Of a stretch of 64,000 bases of DNA, positions 37,163 to 45,978 are shown in pieces; the first letter of the stretch is position 1; each line of letters opens with the position of its first letter. Both the position numbers and the translations under genes were made by a program. The stretch comes from Oxalobacteraceae bacterium AB_14 (GTDB lineage Bacteria > Pseudomonadota > Gammaproteobacteria > Burkholderiales > Burkholderiaceae_D): positions 3,467,663 to 3,531,662 of the forward strand of contig KB906724.1 of assembly GCA_000381565.1 (NCBI GenBank), given 5' to 3'. The notes below the pieces were generated by a model, which had not been told where the DNA came from, made no database searches, and saw nothing but the letters and a program-made list of their open reading frames with translations.

Positions 37163-38317
37163 TCATCCGGTGCGATAGGCCGACAACTGGTTCTGCATCA
37201 GGCGGAAATACAAGCCGCCGCGCTGCGGGATCAAGTCCGCATGCGCCCCCTGTTGCACGATGGTGCCCTGCTCCAATACCAGGGCGCGGCCGGCCTTGAC
37301 GATGGTCGAGTAGCGATGGGCGATGACGATGGTGGTGCGTCCCTCCATCAACTTGTCCAGCGCCTGTTGCACTTGCAGCTCGCTGGCGGAATCGAGCGCG
37401 CTGGTGGCTTCGTCGAGGATTTGCCCGCCCTCGACGCCCCCACCAGCGCCACGTTCTCGCCCGCAGCGATGCTGAAACTGACGCCGTCGAGCGCGCGTTT
37501 CCCCGGCCGTTCGGGATAGACAAAACTGACGTCGCTAAACGACAGGTCGCCGCGCAACGCCACAACGCCGGTCGGCTGGGCGTCGGCTGCGCCTTCGCTT
37601 TCGATGATCTCGAACACCCGCTCGGAGGCGCCGATGGTGCGCATCCAGTCGCACCAGAAGTCGCTGACCGCGCCCGACGAACTGGTGACCATGCCGGCAT
37701 AGATCACAAAGCTGGTCAGCTCCCCCGCCGACAACCTGCCTTGCCCGATCAGTGTCGCGCCCAGCCACAGCGTCGCCAGCAACGCGAGATACATGGCGAA
37801 CGACGACACGCCCCGAAACGACGCCAGCAAACGGGTGTTGGCAATCGCCGCAATCGTCCTGGCGCTGCTGGATCTCGCGCGAGCGCAGGCGCACGTGCTT
37901 GCCCAGCCAGTCGCCCATGTAGAGCGTCAACGGCACGTAGACCAGCAGGATCAGGCTCAATACCGGCGAGATCGTCAACAGCATCACAACGCAGCCGGCC
38001 AGCACGCACAAGGACCGCAGCGAAATGGCCAGGCCCATGGTCAGCGTGTCGTGCAGGATTTCGACGTCGGCCGACAGGCGGCTGCTGGTCAGCTCACCGA
38101 CGTTGTGCCTGTCGTAGAAGCCGACCGGCTGCCGTATCAGCGCCCCGTACAGCAGGCGGCGGATGCGCGTGACGATCATATGCCCGGTCGTTTCGAACAG
38201 GCAGTAGCGCATCGTGGTCGCCACCGCCTGCAACGCCAGCACCGCCGTCACCGCCGCGACGAAGGGGCCGAACCAGCCGGCGGCGTCCTTCAAGCCGATA
38301 TGATCGATGAAATACGA
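37163..38317 (-). pseudogene. Broken ABC exporter (MsbA-like) with frameshift and deletion
   Basis: Three frame-shifted pieces of one exporter. From 38317 the membrane domain is readable (YFIDHIGLKDAAGWFGPF, then VGFYDRHNVGELTSSRLSAD) to about 37850. After a frameshift it continues in another frame (AGELTSFVIYAGMV, then [18 protein letters not shown]). The reading frame then breaks just after Walker A. The last piece ([19 protein letters not shown]) is the end of the ATPase. The LSGGQ signature and most of the ATPase core are deleted. It therefore cannot be active. It sits beside an ATP-grasp remnant, so it may have exported a modified peptide. Confidence 0.82.
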
Positions 38318-38548
38318 TAGCGCCCGTGGATATGGGCTTGCAGCAGCGGCGACATTTCCCAGGCCAGGTCCTCGATCTTGGGGTCGCGCCGCACCTGCAG
38401 GCCGAGCGACGCCAACTCCTCGCCGGTGATGGCGTAGTGGTGCGGGTGGTAAGCGGACATCAGGTGCTCGACGATCTTGCAGCGCGCATCGGCATCCCGC
38501 TGCGGCAGCTGATACCGCAACAGCTCCTCGCCGATCGCTCGCCCTTCC
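38290..38548 (-). pseudogene. SDH-type serine protease C-terminal remnant
   Basis: A frame with EELLRYQLPQ, HPHHYAITGEELASLGLQV and AHIHGRY. This resembles the C-terminal end of serine dehydrogenase proteinases (PF01972, a Clp-fold, membrane-associated protease group). The N-terminal catalytic part is missing; the sequence upstream belongs to an unrelated ATP-grasp gene. It overlaps the start of the ABC remnant. The assignment is by pattern recognition only. Confidence 0.45.
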
Positions 38549-38916
38549 ACATGGCGCCGCGCATCGTCAGCGGGTGGCCTATCCAGTAGCAGTCCAGGCC
38601 GTACAGCAGGCCGAACAAGGCTTGTTCGCTTTCCAGTTTGGCATAGGCCAGCTCCTGCGCGCCCAGCTCCTCGCTGAGGTAGGCGAAGTCGGCCGGCTTG
38701 CGGGCCCAGTCAGCGCCCACGTCGGCGACAACGAGGCTGACGCCGGACGGCAGATGGCGGATTTCGCCGTGGCAGCCGTGCGGCTGGAAGGATTGAACCA
38801 GTTCGTAATCGCGGGGGAAGGCGTCGAGGTCGATCCTGAAGTAGGTTCCGCCTCGGGCGGCCAGCATGGGGGTCAGCAGGTCGACGTGCAGGCGGTCCGC
38901 TTGCGGTACGATCGCG
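38549..38916 (-). pseudogene. MvdD-type ATP-grasp ligase N-terminal remnant
   Basis: The frame reads AIVPQADRLHVDLLTPMLAA, then YFRIDLDAFPRDYELVQSF, and ends near HPLTMRGAMWKG. This is the pre-ATP-grasp domain of the RimK/MvdD family, the macrocyclases of graspetides (microviridin-like peptides). The ATP-grasp catalytic part and a start codon are missing; it joins the protease remnant at about 38548. It begins seven bases after the CsgG-like stop. Frame shifts and loss of the C-terminus make this a pseudogene. Confidence 0.65.
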
Positions 38917-38922
38917 CGCGTC

Positions 38923-39729
38923 TTATTTCACCGACACGTCGGTGGCTTGGACGGCGATGTGGTCGGTGATGTTCTTGGCGGCGATGGTGTCGGCCAGGAA
39001 GGCCGTCGACTTGACCAGCAGGTCGCGCGCCACCTCTTCCAGCGGCGAGCCGCTGATGCTGGCGTGGCTGCCGCCCAGCCCGACGCCGCCGCCCCAGCCC
39101 AGCGCCGACACGCCGAAGCCGTTCTTTTCGTTGTTTGCCTGGAAGGTCTTGGAGGCGACGATCTTGGCGCGCTTCACGTCCACCACGCGGATGTCCATGT
39201 TCATGTGGACCTTGGACTTCTTGAAGTCGAGCGAGCCGGCCAGCAAGCCCAGCGGGCCTTTGAGGAAGCCCAGGCCGCCCAGGCCGGTGGAGCTTTGCTC
39301 GAAGCCCAGCGAGGTGATGGAACCGGTGATCATGTAGTCGGCCGCCTCGGCCTCGACCTTCTTGCCGATCAGCGCCAGTTCCTTGTTGATCTCTTCCATT
39401 TCCGCCCGTTCCTGCACGTCGAAGCAGCCGGTCTGGGTCAGCGCGGTGGCCAGCATTTCGGTCATGCCGGTGCCGACGCCGGTATAGCTCGGCTGTGCGA
39501 CATCGCCATGGCGCTCCCACCAGCGGTACTGGCGCGGGTCTTGCTGGCCTGCGCCCGACGAACAATCGGCCGACTTGCACTTGAACTCGGTGAACACGAC
39601 CTTGGCCGCAGGCGTTTTACACCTGGGCACGTCGATCTGGCGCTCGGAGACCTCGCTGGAATCGGCGAAACTGGCGACAGGAAGCAACACCAACGCTGCA
39701 AGGCAAGTACTACGGGCGATGTTTTTCAT
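38923..39729 (-). CDS. CsgG/HfaB-like secreted lipoprotein-family protein
   Basis: Protein of 268 residues with a signal peptide (ends near SFADSS). It matches the CsgG/HfaB pattern: GVGTGMTEMLATALTQTGCF, MITGSITSLGFE and MDIRVVDVKRAKIVASKTF. CsgG forms the curli secretion pore; many CsgG-like proteins instead have unknown periplasmic or outer-membrane roles. No lipobox cysteine at the expected place, and no other curli genes are nearby, so function is uncertain. It is the first readable gene upstream of the pseudogene block on this strand. Confidence 0.75.
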   Translation of the reverse strand: MKNIARSTCLAALVLLPVASFADSSEVSERQIDVPRCKTPAAKVVFTEFKCKSADCSSGAGQQDPRQYRWWERHGDVAQPSYTGVGTGMTEMLATALTQTGCFDVQERAEMEEINKELALIGKKVEAEAADYMITGSITSLGFEQSSTGLGGLGFLKGPLGLLAGSLDFKKSKVHMNMDIRVVDVKRAKIVASKTFQANNEKNGFGVSALGWGGGVGLGGSHASISGSPLEEVARDLLVKSTAFLADTIAAKNITDHIAVQATDVSVK

Positions 39730-39828
39730 TACGGACTCTCGATAAATTGTGCAAATATTAAGGTTTTTAATTATGCACTATTGACCGGATGTCAAATCTA
39801 TCGAAATCTAACCGTGCGCGCCTATCGT

Positions 39829-40620
39829 TCAGGCGGACATGCGCGGCAACACGGCGCGCGCATTGGCGCTGGTGGCGTCGGCCACCTCCTGCAGGGGGAT
39901 GTTGCGCAACTCGGCCAGCACGGCGCCGATGCGGGGAATTTGGTCGGGACTGTTGCGGCCGGGGTGTATCCAGCTGGGGGAAATATCCGGCGCGTCGGTT
40001 TCCAGCACGATGGACGACAACGGCAGCTCGGTCGCCATGCGGCGGATCTGCAGCGCGCGGGTAAAGGTCATGGCGCCGCCGAAGCCCAGCTTGAAGCCCT
40101 GCTCGATATAGCCCTGCGCCTGCTGGAAGCTGCCGTTGAACGCGTGGGCGATGCCGCCGGCGGGCCGGATCTGGCGCACATGCTTGAGCACCACATCCTG
40201 CGAGCGGCGCACATGCATCAGCACCGGCAGCCCGAAATCGCGGGCGATCTTGAGCTGCTCGCGGAAGAAGAAGATCTGCTTCTCGCGCATCGCCGGCTCG
40301 GTCAGCATGGGGATGAAAAAATCCAGGCCGATCTCGCCGAGCGCGACGAAGCGACGGTCGGCCATGGCGGCGGCGACCTGTTCGCGCAGCACGCGCAGGT
40401 CGTCTTCGTGGGCGTGCGCAACGTAGATCGGATGGATGCCCAGCGCGTAGCAGCCGTTGTCCACGCTGGCGGCCAGCTGGGCCACCACCGGGAAGTTGGC
40501 CGTCTCCACCGCCGGGATCACGATCATCGACACACCCTGCTCCCGCGCCAGCGCCGCCTGCGCGGCCGACTCGCCGCCGAATTCGTGGGCGTCGAGGTGG
40601 CAGTGGGTGTCGATCCACAT
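39829..40620 (-). CDS. tatD: TatD family metal-dependent DNase
   Basis: Protein of 263 residues with a TIM-barrel metal site. The N-terminal WIDTHCHLD gives two histidines; GEIGLDFF, MHVRRSQD and LETDAPDISP supply the others. TatD-type enzymes are Mg-dependent 3'-5' exo- or endonucleases in the cytoplasm. The gene starts four bases after lolD stops, so the two are probably cotranscribed. Confidence 0.92.
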   Translation of the reverse strand: MWIDTHCHLDAHEFGGESAAQAALAREQGVSMIVIPAVETANFPVVAQLAASVDNGCYALGIHPIYVAHAHEDDLRVLREQVAAAMADRRFVALGEIGLDFFIPMLTEPAMREKQIFFFREQLKIARDFGLPVLMHVRRSQDVVLKHVRQIRPAGGIAHAFNGSFQQAQGYIEQGFKLGFGGAMTFTRALQIRRMATELPLSSIVLETDAPDISPSWIHPGRNSPDQIPRIGAVLAELRNIPLQEVADATSANARAVLPRMSA

Positions 40621-40624
40621 GAGG

Positions 40625-41320
40625 TCAGTCCTGGTAAGGGTGCAGGCCTTCGTCGGTCAGGCGCAGCACGCGGTCGCAACGGCGCGCCAGCTCGATATCG
40701 TGGGTGACGATGATGAAGGCGGTGCCCAGGGTGCGCGACAGTTCCAGCATCAGGTCGAAGATCGTCTGCGCGGTGGCGTGATCGAGGTTGCCGGTCGGTT
40801 CGTCGGCCAGCACGCAGGCCGGCTGCGTGACCAGCGCCCGCGCCAGCGCCACGCGCTGACGCTCGCCGCCGGACAGCTCGCCCGGCACGTGCGTGACGCG
40901 CTTGGCCAGGTTGACGCGGGTGAGGATCTGCTGCGCCACGCCGCTGGCCTCGGCGCGTTTGACACGGCGTATCATCAGCGGCATCGCCACGTTGTCCAGC
41001 GCGCTGAATTCCGGCAGCAGGTGGTGGAACTGGTAGACGAAGCCCAGCGAGGCGTTGCGCAGGTCGCCGCGCGCCGTCTCGCTCAGGCTGGCGAAGTCCT
41101 TGCCCAGCAGGGTGACGCTGCCTTTGGTCGGCGTATCCAGGCCGCCCAGCAGGTGCAGCAGGGTCGATTTGCCGGAGCCGGAGGCGCCGACGATGGCCAC
41201 GCGTTCGCCGCGCCGCACGTCGATGTCGATGCCGTTCAACACCTGCACCGAATAGTCGCCTTGCGTGAAGGTCTTGCCCAGGCTGCGGCAGGAAAGGACC
41301 ACGGGTTCCAGATTACTCAT
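40625..41320 (-). CDS. lolD: LolD-like lipoprotein-release ATPase
   Basis: ABC ATPase of 231 residues with Walker [10 protein letters not shown], signature [15 protein letters not shown], Walker [12 protein letters not shown] and a switch histidine in VTHD. With LolC/E it releases outer-membrane lipoproteins from the inner membrane to LolA. The start (ATG at 41320) overlaps the lolC stop by eight bases. A longer frame to 41548 is a shadow of lolC. Confidence 0.92.
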   Translation of the reverse strand: MSNLEPVVLSCRSLGKTFTQGDYSVQVLNGIDIDVRRGERVAIVGASGSGKSTLLHLLGGLDTPTKGSVTLLGKDFASLSETARGDLRNASLGFVYQFHHLLPEFSALDNVAMPLMIRRVKRAEASGVAQQILTRVNLAKRVTHVPGELSGGERQRVALARALVTQPACVLADEPTGNLDHATAQTIFDLMLELSRTLGTAFIIVTHDIELARRCDRVLRLTDEGLHPYQD

Positions 41321-42578
41321 AGCGCAGCGCCTCCGCAGGTTTGACGCGGGCGGCCCACCAACTTGGGTACAAGGTCGCCACGAAGGCCAGCACCACGGCC
41401 ACGCCGCCGATCTTGGACACGTCCGGCCAACGCAGGTCGGACGGCACGCTGCTGATGTAGTAGATATCCTTCGACAAGAACTGCACTCCCAATAAATGTT
41501 CAATAAACGGCACGATGACGTCGATGTTGAGCGCCACCAGCACGCCAAGGCCGACGCCGATGGCGGTGCCGAGGATGCCGACCAGCGCGCCCTGGATCAT
41601 GAAAATCTTCATGATCGAGCGCGGCGAAGCGCCCAGCGTGCGCAGAATGGCGATGTCGGCCTGCTTCTCGGTCACGGTCATCACCAGCGTCGACACCAGG
41701 TTGAAGGCGGCCACGGCGATGATCAAGGTCAGGATGATGAACATCATGCGCTTCTCGGTCTGTACGGCGGCGAACCAGTTGGCGTTCAGCTTGGACCAGT
41801 CGCGCATGATCAGGTCGCCCGACATGCTGGCCTTCAAGTCTTGCGCCACTTGCGGCGCGCGGTGCATGTCGGACAGGCGCAGGCGCAAGCCGGCCGGCGC
41901 GTCCATGCGCAGCAGCTTTTCGGCGTCGGTCAGGTGGACGAAGGCCAGCGCGGAGTCGAACTCGTTGTGGCCCGCCTCAAAGATGCCGACCACGGTGAAC
42001 GAGCGCAGGCGCGGCAGCACGCCGGCCGGCGTCGGCTGGCCCTGGGCCAGCGCCAGCGTGACCTTCTCGCCGAGGTTGACGTGCAGCGCACGCGCCAGCT
42101 CGATGCCCAGCACGATGTTGTAGCTGCCCGGCTGCAGCGCGTTGAAGCTGCCCCGCTTGGTCTGTTTGGCGACGTCGGAGACGTTGGGTTCCTGCTCCGG
42201 CAGCACGCCGCGGATGATGGCGGGACGCAGCACATCGTCGCGCACCAGCATGCCCTGGGTTTCGGCGAACGGCGCGGCGCCGATCACTTCGGGATTCTTG
42301 CGCGCTTCGGCGGCGGCGGCGTGCCAGTCCGGCATCGAGCCACGGGCGTCGAAGATTTCGATGTGGGCCAGCACCGACAGCATGCGGTCGGTCACTTCTT
42401 TCTGGAAGCCGTTCATCACCGACAGCACGACGATCAGCGCGGCCACGCCCAGGCCGATGCCGGCCATGGAAATGAGCGAAATAAAGGAGATAAAACTATT
42501 GCGCCCGCTGCGCTTGCCGGCCCGCGTGTAACGCAGGCCGACCAGCCATTCGAAGGGCAGGTTCTGGATGATGCTCAT
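41313..42578 (-). CDS. lolC: LolC/LolE-like lipoprotein-release permease
   Basis: Permease of 421 residues with an N-terminal membrane helix, a periplasmic domain and three C-terminal FtsX helices, the standard Lol topology. The N-terminal [20 protein letters not shown] and the [20 protein letters not shown] segment are diagnostic. Betaproteobacteria often have a single LolC/E-type permease. The ATG at 42578 is chosen over a TTG at 42587. It overlaps lolD and should form one operon lolC-lolD-tatD. Confidence 0.92.
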   Translation of the reverse strand: MSIIQNLPFEWLVGLRYTRAGKRSGRNSFISFISLISMAGIGLGVAALIVVLSVMNGFQKEVTDRMLSVLAHIEIFDARGSMPDWHAAAAEARKNPEVIGAAPFAETQGMLVRDDVLRPAIIRGVLPEQEPNVSDVAKQTKRGSFNALQPGSYNIVLGIELARALHVNLGEKVTLALAQGQPTPAGVLPRLRSFTVVGIFEAGHNEFDSALAFVHLTDAEKLLRMDAPAGLRLRLSDMHRAPQVAQDLKASMSGDLIMRDWSKLNANWFAAVQTEKRMMFIILTLIIAVAAFNLVSTLVMTVTEKQADIAILRTLGASPRSIMKIFMIQGALVGILGTAIGVGLGVLVALNIDVIVPFIEHLLGVQFLSKDIYYISSVPSDLRWPDVSKIGGVAVVLAFVATLYPSWWAARVKPAEALRYE

Positions 42579-42699
42579 GGGCTCCAAAGGGAATCAACAT
42601 TAACGAGCCCGCAGTGTGCCATATAAATGGGATTTCATGGGTGAAACCCCTTACTCGCGAAACATCCCATCGCCTCCCGCTATGCCCTACAATCTCGGC

Positions 42700-43749
42700 A
42701 TGACTGAAATTACCCTTGCACTACCTTACGCTTTACCTCCGCCGGAGATGGCGTCCGACCTGTTGCGTATCCTGAACGCCCCTGCCCTGGCCAAGTTACT
42801 CTCGCGCAATAGTGAATGTCGATACAGCAATTATGACAACGACAGCCGGGTGCTGCCGCACGAGGCCTGGCTGGCCCACGCGCTGGGCCTGGCGTCCGCG
42901 CCGGATCGCCCGGACACCGGCGCGCCGGTGGCCACCGCCGTCATGCACGGCTGCGGCCTGCAGGCGGAGGCCGCGGCCGGCCATGGCCACTGGTTCATCG
43001 TGCAGCCGGCGCATATCCAGCTGTCGCGCACGCACCTGCTGCTGTCCGACCCGCGCGCGCTGCAGTTGAGCGAGGCGGAGTCGCGCGCGCTCTACGAGCT
43101 GGCCCGCCCCTGCTTCGAAGAACAAGGCAAGACGCTGCTGCACGCCGCGCCGGGCTTGTGGTTCGCGCGGGCCGACGAGTGGGACGGCCTGGCCACCGCC
43201 TCGCCCGACGCCGCGACCACGCAAAACCTGAGCGACTGGATGCCCGAAGGCGAACACGCGCGCGCCTACCGCAGGCTGCAGAACGAAATCCAGATGCAGT
43301 GGCACGAACACCCGGTCAATGAGGCACGCCAGGCGCGCGGCCTGCAAGCGGTGAACTCGCTCTGGCTGTGGGGCGGCGCCGGTCCGCTGAAAGCCGCGCC
43401 GCAGCCGCTGGCCATCGCGGGCGGCCCGGCATGGATGCAGGCGCTGGCCGCGCCCGCGCTGCGCCAGACTAGCGCCGCGCAATTGATCGCCCAGCCAGGC
43501 AGCGTGATGCTGGCCGAGCTGATTCCGTCGGCGCAGACCGGCGACTGGTCCGACTGGATCGCGCGCATGCAGCGCATCGAACAGGAATGGCTGGCGCCAT
43601 TGCTGGCGGCCCTGCAGGACGGCCGCATCGGCCGCCTGACGCTGCTGCTCAGCCACCGCAACGGCTGGAGCACCGTCAGCACCAGCAGGCTGGCGCTGCG
43701 CAAATTCTGGCGCAAGCCGAACCTGAACCTCTTACTGAAGCAAGCCTGA
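42700..43749 (+). CDS. RpfE-like / phosphoglycerate-mutase-related protein
   Basis: Cytoplasmic protein of 349 residues found in many beta- and gammaproteobacteria directly upstream of recJ, annotated variously as RpfE-like or as a relative of cofactor-independent phosphoglycerate mutase. It has no signal peptide or membrane segment and is rich in Ala and Leu. The catalytic residues of true mutases are not evident, so function is unknown. ATG 42700 or 42682 could be the start; neither has a good ribosome-binding site. One base separates it from recJ. Confidence 0.65.
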   Translation: MTEITLALPYALPPPEMASDLLRILNAPALAKLLSRNSECRYSNYDNDSRVLPHEAWLAHALGLASAPDRPDTGAPVATAVMHGCGLQAEAAAGHGHWFIVQPAHIQLSRTHLLLSDPRALQLSEAESRALYELARPCFEEQGKTLLHAAPGLWFARADEWDGLATASPDAATTQNLSDWMPEGEHARAYRRLQNEIQMQWHEHPVNEARQARGLQAVNSLWLWGGAGPLKAAPQPLAIAGGPAWMQALAAPALRQTSAAQLIAQPGSVMLAELIPSAQTGDWSDWIARMQRIEQEWLAPLLAALQDGRIGRLTLLLSHRNGWSTVSTSRLALRKFWRKPNLNLLLKQA

Positions 43750-43750
43750 C

Positions 43751-45445
43751 ATGACCCGTATCGCCATCCGCCCCTGCCCGTTCCGTGAATCCGAAGTGCT
43801 GCGCCAGGGCGGCATCCACCCCGTGCTGGCTCGCTTGTACGCCTCGCGCGGCCTGACCGACGCCAAGGAGCTGTCGAGCGAACTGGCGTCCATGATTCCG
43901 CCTTCGGGCCTGCTGCACATCGGCGCCGCCGCCGTGTTCCTGGCCGACTCCATCGCCGCCGGCAAGCGCATGGTGATCGTGGCCGACTACGACTGCGACG
44001 GCGCCACCGCCTGCGCGGTCGCGCTGCGCGGCATGCGGGCGATGGGCGCCAACATCGACTTCATCGTGCCTAACCGCTTCGAGTACGGCTACGGCCTGAC
44101 GCCGGAGATCGTCGAACTGACGGCGCGCGAGAAGCAGCCGGACATCATCATCACCGTCGACAACGGCATCGCCAGCATCGACGGCGTGGCCGAGGCCAAC
44201 CGGCGCGGCATCGAAGTGGTCGTCACCGACCACCACCTGCCGGCCGACACGCTGCCGGCCGCGCGCGTGATCGTCAACCCGAACCAGCCGGAATGCGGCT
44301 TCCCTAGCAAGCATATCGCCGGCGTCGGCGTGGTGTTCTACGTGCTGCTGGCGCTGCGCGCGGAACTGCGCAAGCGCGGCGTGTTCGACGCCCAGACCCA
44401 GCCCAAGCTGGACAACCTGCTCGACCTGGTCGCGCTGGGCACCGTGGCCGACGTGGTGCGGCTCGACCCGAACAACCGCATCCTGGTGGCGCAAGGCCTG
44501 AAGCGCATGCGCGCCGGCCGCATGCACGCCGGCGTGGCCGCGCTGTTCCGCGTGGCCGGGCGCGAGCCGCGCACCGCCAATCCCTTCGACCTCGGTTTCG
44601 CGCTGGGCCCGCGCCTGAACGCGGCCGGACGGCTGGAGGACATGTCGCTGGGGATCGAATGCCTGATCACCGACGACGAAGGCCGCGCATGGCAACTGGC
44701 GCAGCAGCTCAACGAAATCAACCTGAAACGCCGCGAGATCGAAGCCGAGATGCAGGACGCGGCCCTGCTGCACCTGGACGCGTTCGAGCCGGCCAACAGC
44801 AGCACCATCTGCGTGTTCGACGAATCGTGGCACCAGGGCGTGATCGGCATCGTCGCCTCGCGCCTGAAGGAGAAGTTCTTCCGCCCGACCATCACCTTCG
44901 CGCCCGGCGCCGACGGCTGGATCAAGGGTTCCGGCCGTTCCATCCCCGGCTTCCACCTGCGCGACGCGCTGGACCTGGTGTACAAAAAGGCGCCGACGCT
45001 GATCGACAAATTCGGCGGCCACGCGATGGCGGCCGGCCTGACGCTGCGCGCCGACGCCTTCGACGCCTTCGCCGCCGCCTTCGAGGAAGTGGGCCGCGCC
45101 TGGCTGAGCAAGCAGCAGCTGGAGCGCGTGATCGAAACCGACGGCCCGCTGGAAGACGCCTACTACACCACCGCTTTCATTGAGCTGATGGACGGCCAGG
45201 TGTGGGGCCAGGGCTTCGCGCCGCCGGTGTTCTGCGACGAGTTCCGCGTGGTGAGCCAGCGCATATTGAAGGAGCGCCACCTCAAGCTGCTGCTGGAGAA
45301 GAACGGCGCCCGCTACGACGCCATCTGGTTCGGCCATGTCGATTCGCTGGGCGAACGCGCCAAGGTCGCGTTCAGGCTCGACGCCAACGAATACAACGGC
45401 GTCACCAAGGTGCAGCTGATGGTGGAGCATGCCGAGCCGGCCTAG
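43751..45445 (+). CDS. recJ: Single-strand-specific 5'-3' exonuclease RecJ
   Basis: Exonuclease of 564 residues with the DHH-family motifs VADYDCDGATA, VDNGIAS, VVVTDHHLP and the C-terminal DHHA1 region with SGRSIPGFHLRDAL and KFGGHAMAAG, then an OB-fold-like end. It degrades single-stranded DNA 5' to 3' in recombination and repair. Length and motifs are normal. It follows the RpfE-like gene after one base. Confidence 0.95.
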   Translation: MTRIAIRPCPFRESEVLRQGGIHPVLARLYASRGLTDAKELSSELASMIPPSGLLHIGAAAVFLADSIAAGKRMVIVADYDCDGATACAVALRGMRAMGANIDFIVPNRFEYGYGLTPEIVELTAREKQPDIIITVDNGIASIDGVAEANRRGIEVVVTDHHLPADTLPAARVIVNPNQPECGFPSKHIAGVGVVFYVLLALRAELRKRGVFDAQTQPKLDNLLDLVALGTVADVVRLDPNNRILVAQGLKRMRAGRMHAGVAALFRVAGREPRTANPFDLGFALGPRLNAAGRLEDMSLGIECLITDDEGRAWQLAQQLNEINLKRREIEAEMQDAALLHLDAFEPANSSTICVFDESWHQGVIGIVASRLKEKFFRPTITFAPGADGWIKGSGRSIPGFHLRDALDLVYKKAPTLIDKFGGHAMAAGLTLRADAFDAFAAAFEEVGRAWLSKQQLERVIETDGPLEDAYYTTAFIELMDGQVWGQGFAPPVFCDEFRVVSQRILKERHLKLLLEKNGARYDAIWFGHVDSLGERAKVAFRLDANEYNGVTKVQLMVEHAEPA

Positions 45446-45519
45446 CCGGATGAAGTGGAGATGGGCACCGCTTATTAACTGGCAAAGTGTCTTGACTGAT
45501 GGGTCCGCTTTAAAATGAA

Positions 45520-45535
45520 AACTAATTAATTAGTT
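45520..45535. promoter_or_regulatory. 16-bp perfect palindrome, candidate BlaI operator
   Basis: AACTAATTAATTAGTT at 45520-45535 is its own reverse complement and lies 55 bases before the start of the BlaI-like gene. BlaI/MecI-type regulators bind palindromes in their own promoters, so autoregulation is likely. A strong GGAGGT follows at 45581-45586. Confidence 0.6.
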
Positions 45536-45589
45536 GACCGCCTCGGAGGGGCGTGGTCTAATCTCCCCACAATCTTAACGGGAGGTAAT

Positions 45590-45976
45590 ATGGCAAGGCC
45601 AACAACGCCCACGCTGACCGAAGTGGAACGCAAGTTGCTCGAAGTATTGTGGAAGAAAAAGGAAGCGACGGTGCGCGATGTGGCGGACGAGTTGGCAAAG
45701 CGCGATCCAATTGCTTACACCACGGTGCAGACGATGCTGGGCGTGCTGGCCAGGAAAGGGCTGGTGCGCCACCGTACGGAGGGGCGTGCCTTCATCTATA
45801 GCGCCGTAATCAGCCGCAAGGAGGCCTTGTCCAACGCGCTGGACCACTTGTTAAAGCAGTTTTTTAACGGTTCGCCCAAGGTGCTGGCGCAGCACCTGAT
45901 CAGCGACCGGGACATTACCGCACCGGAACTCGAGTCACTCAGGCGGTTGGTGGATGCCGCACCGGACAAGGAGTAA
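45590..45976 (+). CDS. BlaI/MecI/CopY-type winged-helix repressor
   Basis: Repressor of 128 residues, typical BlaI length: an N-terminal winged helix with TEVERKLLEVLWKKKEATVR and VQTMLGVLARKGLVRH, and a C-terminal dimerisation part. Family members repress beta-lactamase or copper genes and are cleaved by a partner M56 peptidase. The M56 gene starts two bases after it. Excellent ribosome-binding site GGAGGT. The upstream palindrome is a plausible operator. Confidence 0.93.
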   Translation: MARPTTPTLTEVERKLLEVLWKKKEATVRDVADELAKRDPIAYTTVQTMLGVLARKGLVRHRTEGRAFIYSAVISRKEALSNALDHLLKQFFNGSPKVLAQHLISDRDITAPELESLRRLVDAAPDKE

Positions 45977-45978
45977 CA

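Noticed and set aside
45492..45516. TTGACT and TAAAAT as a promoter for the BlaI gene
   Set aside because: The two hexamers are only 13 bases apart, too short for a sigma-70 promoter.
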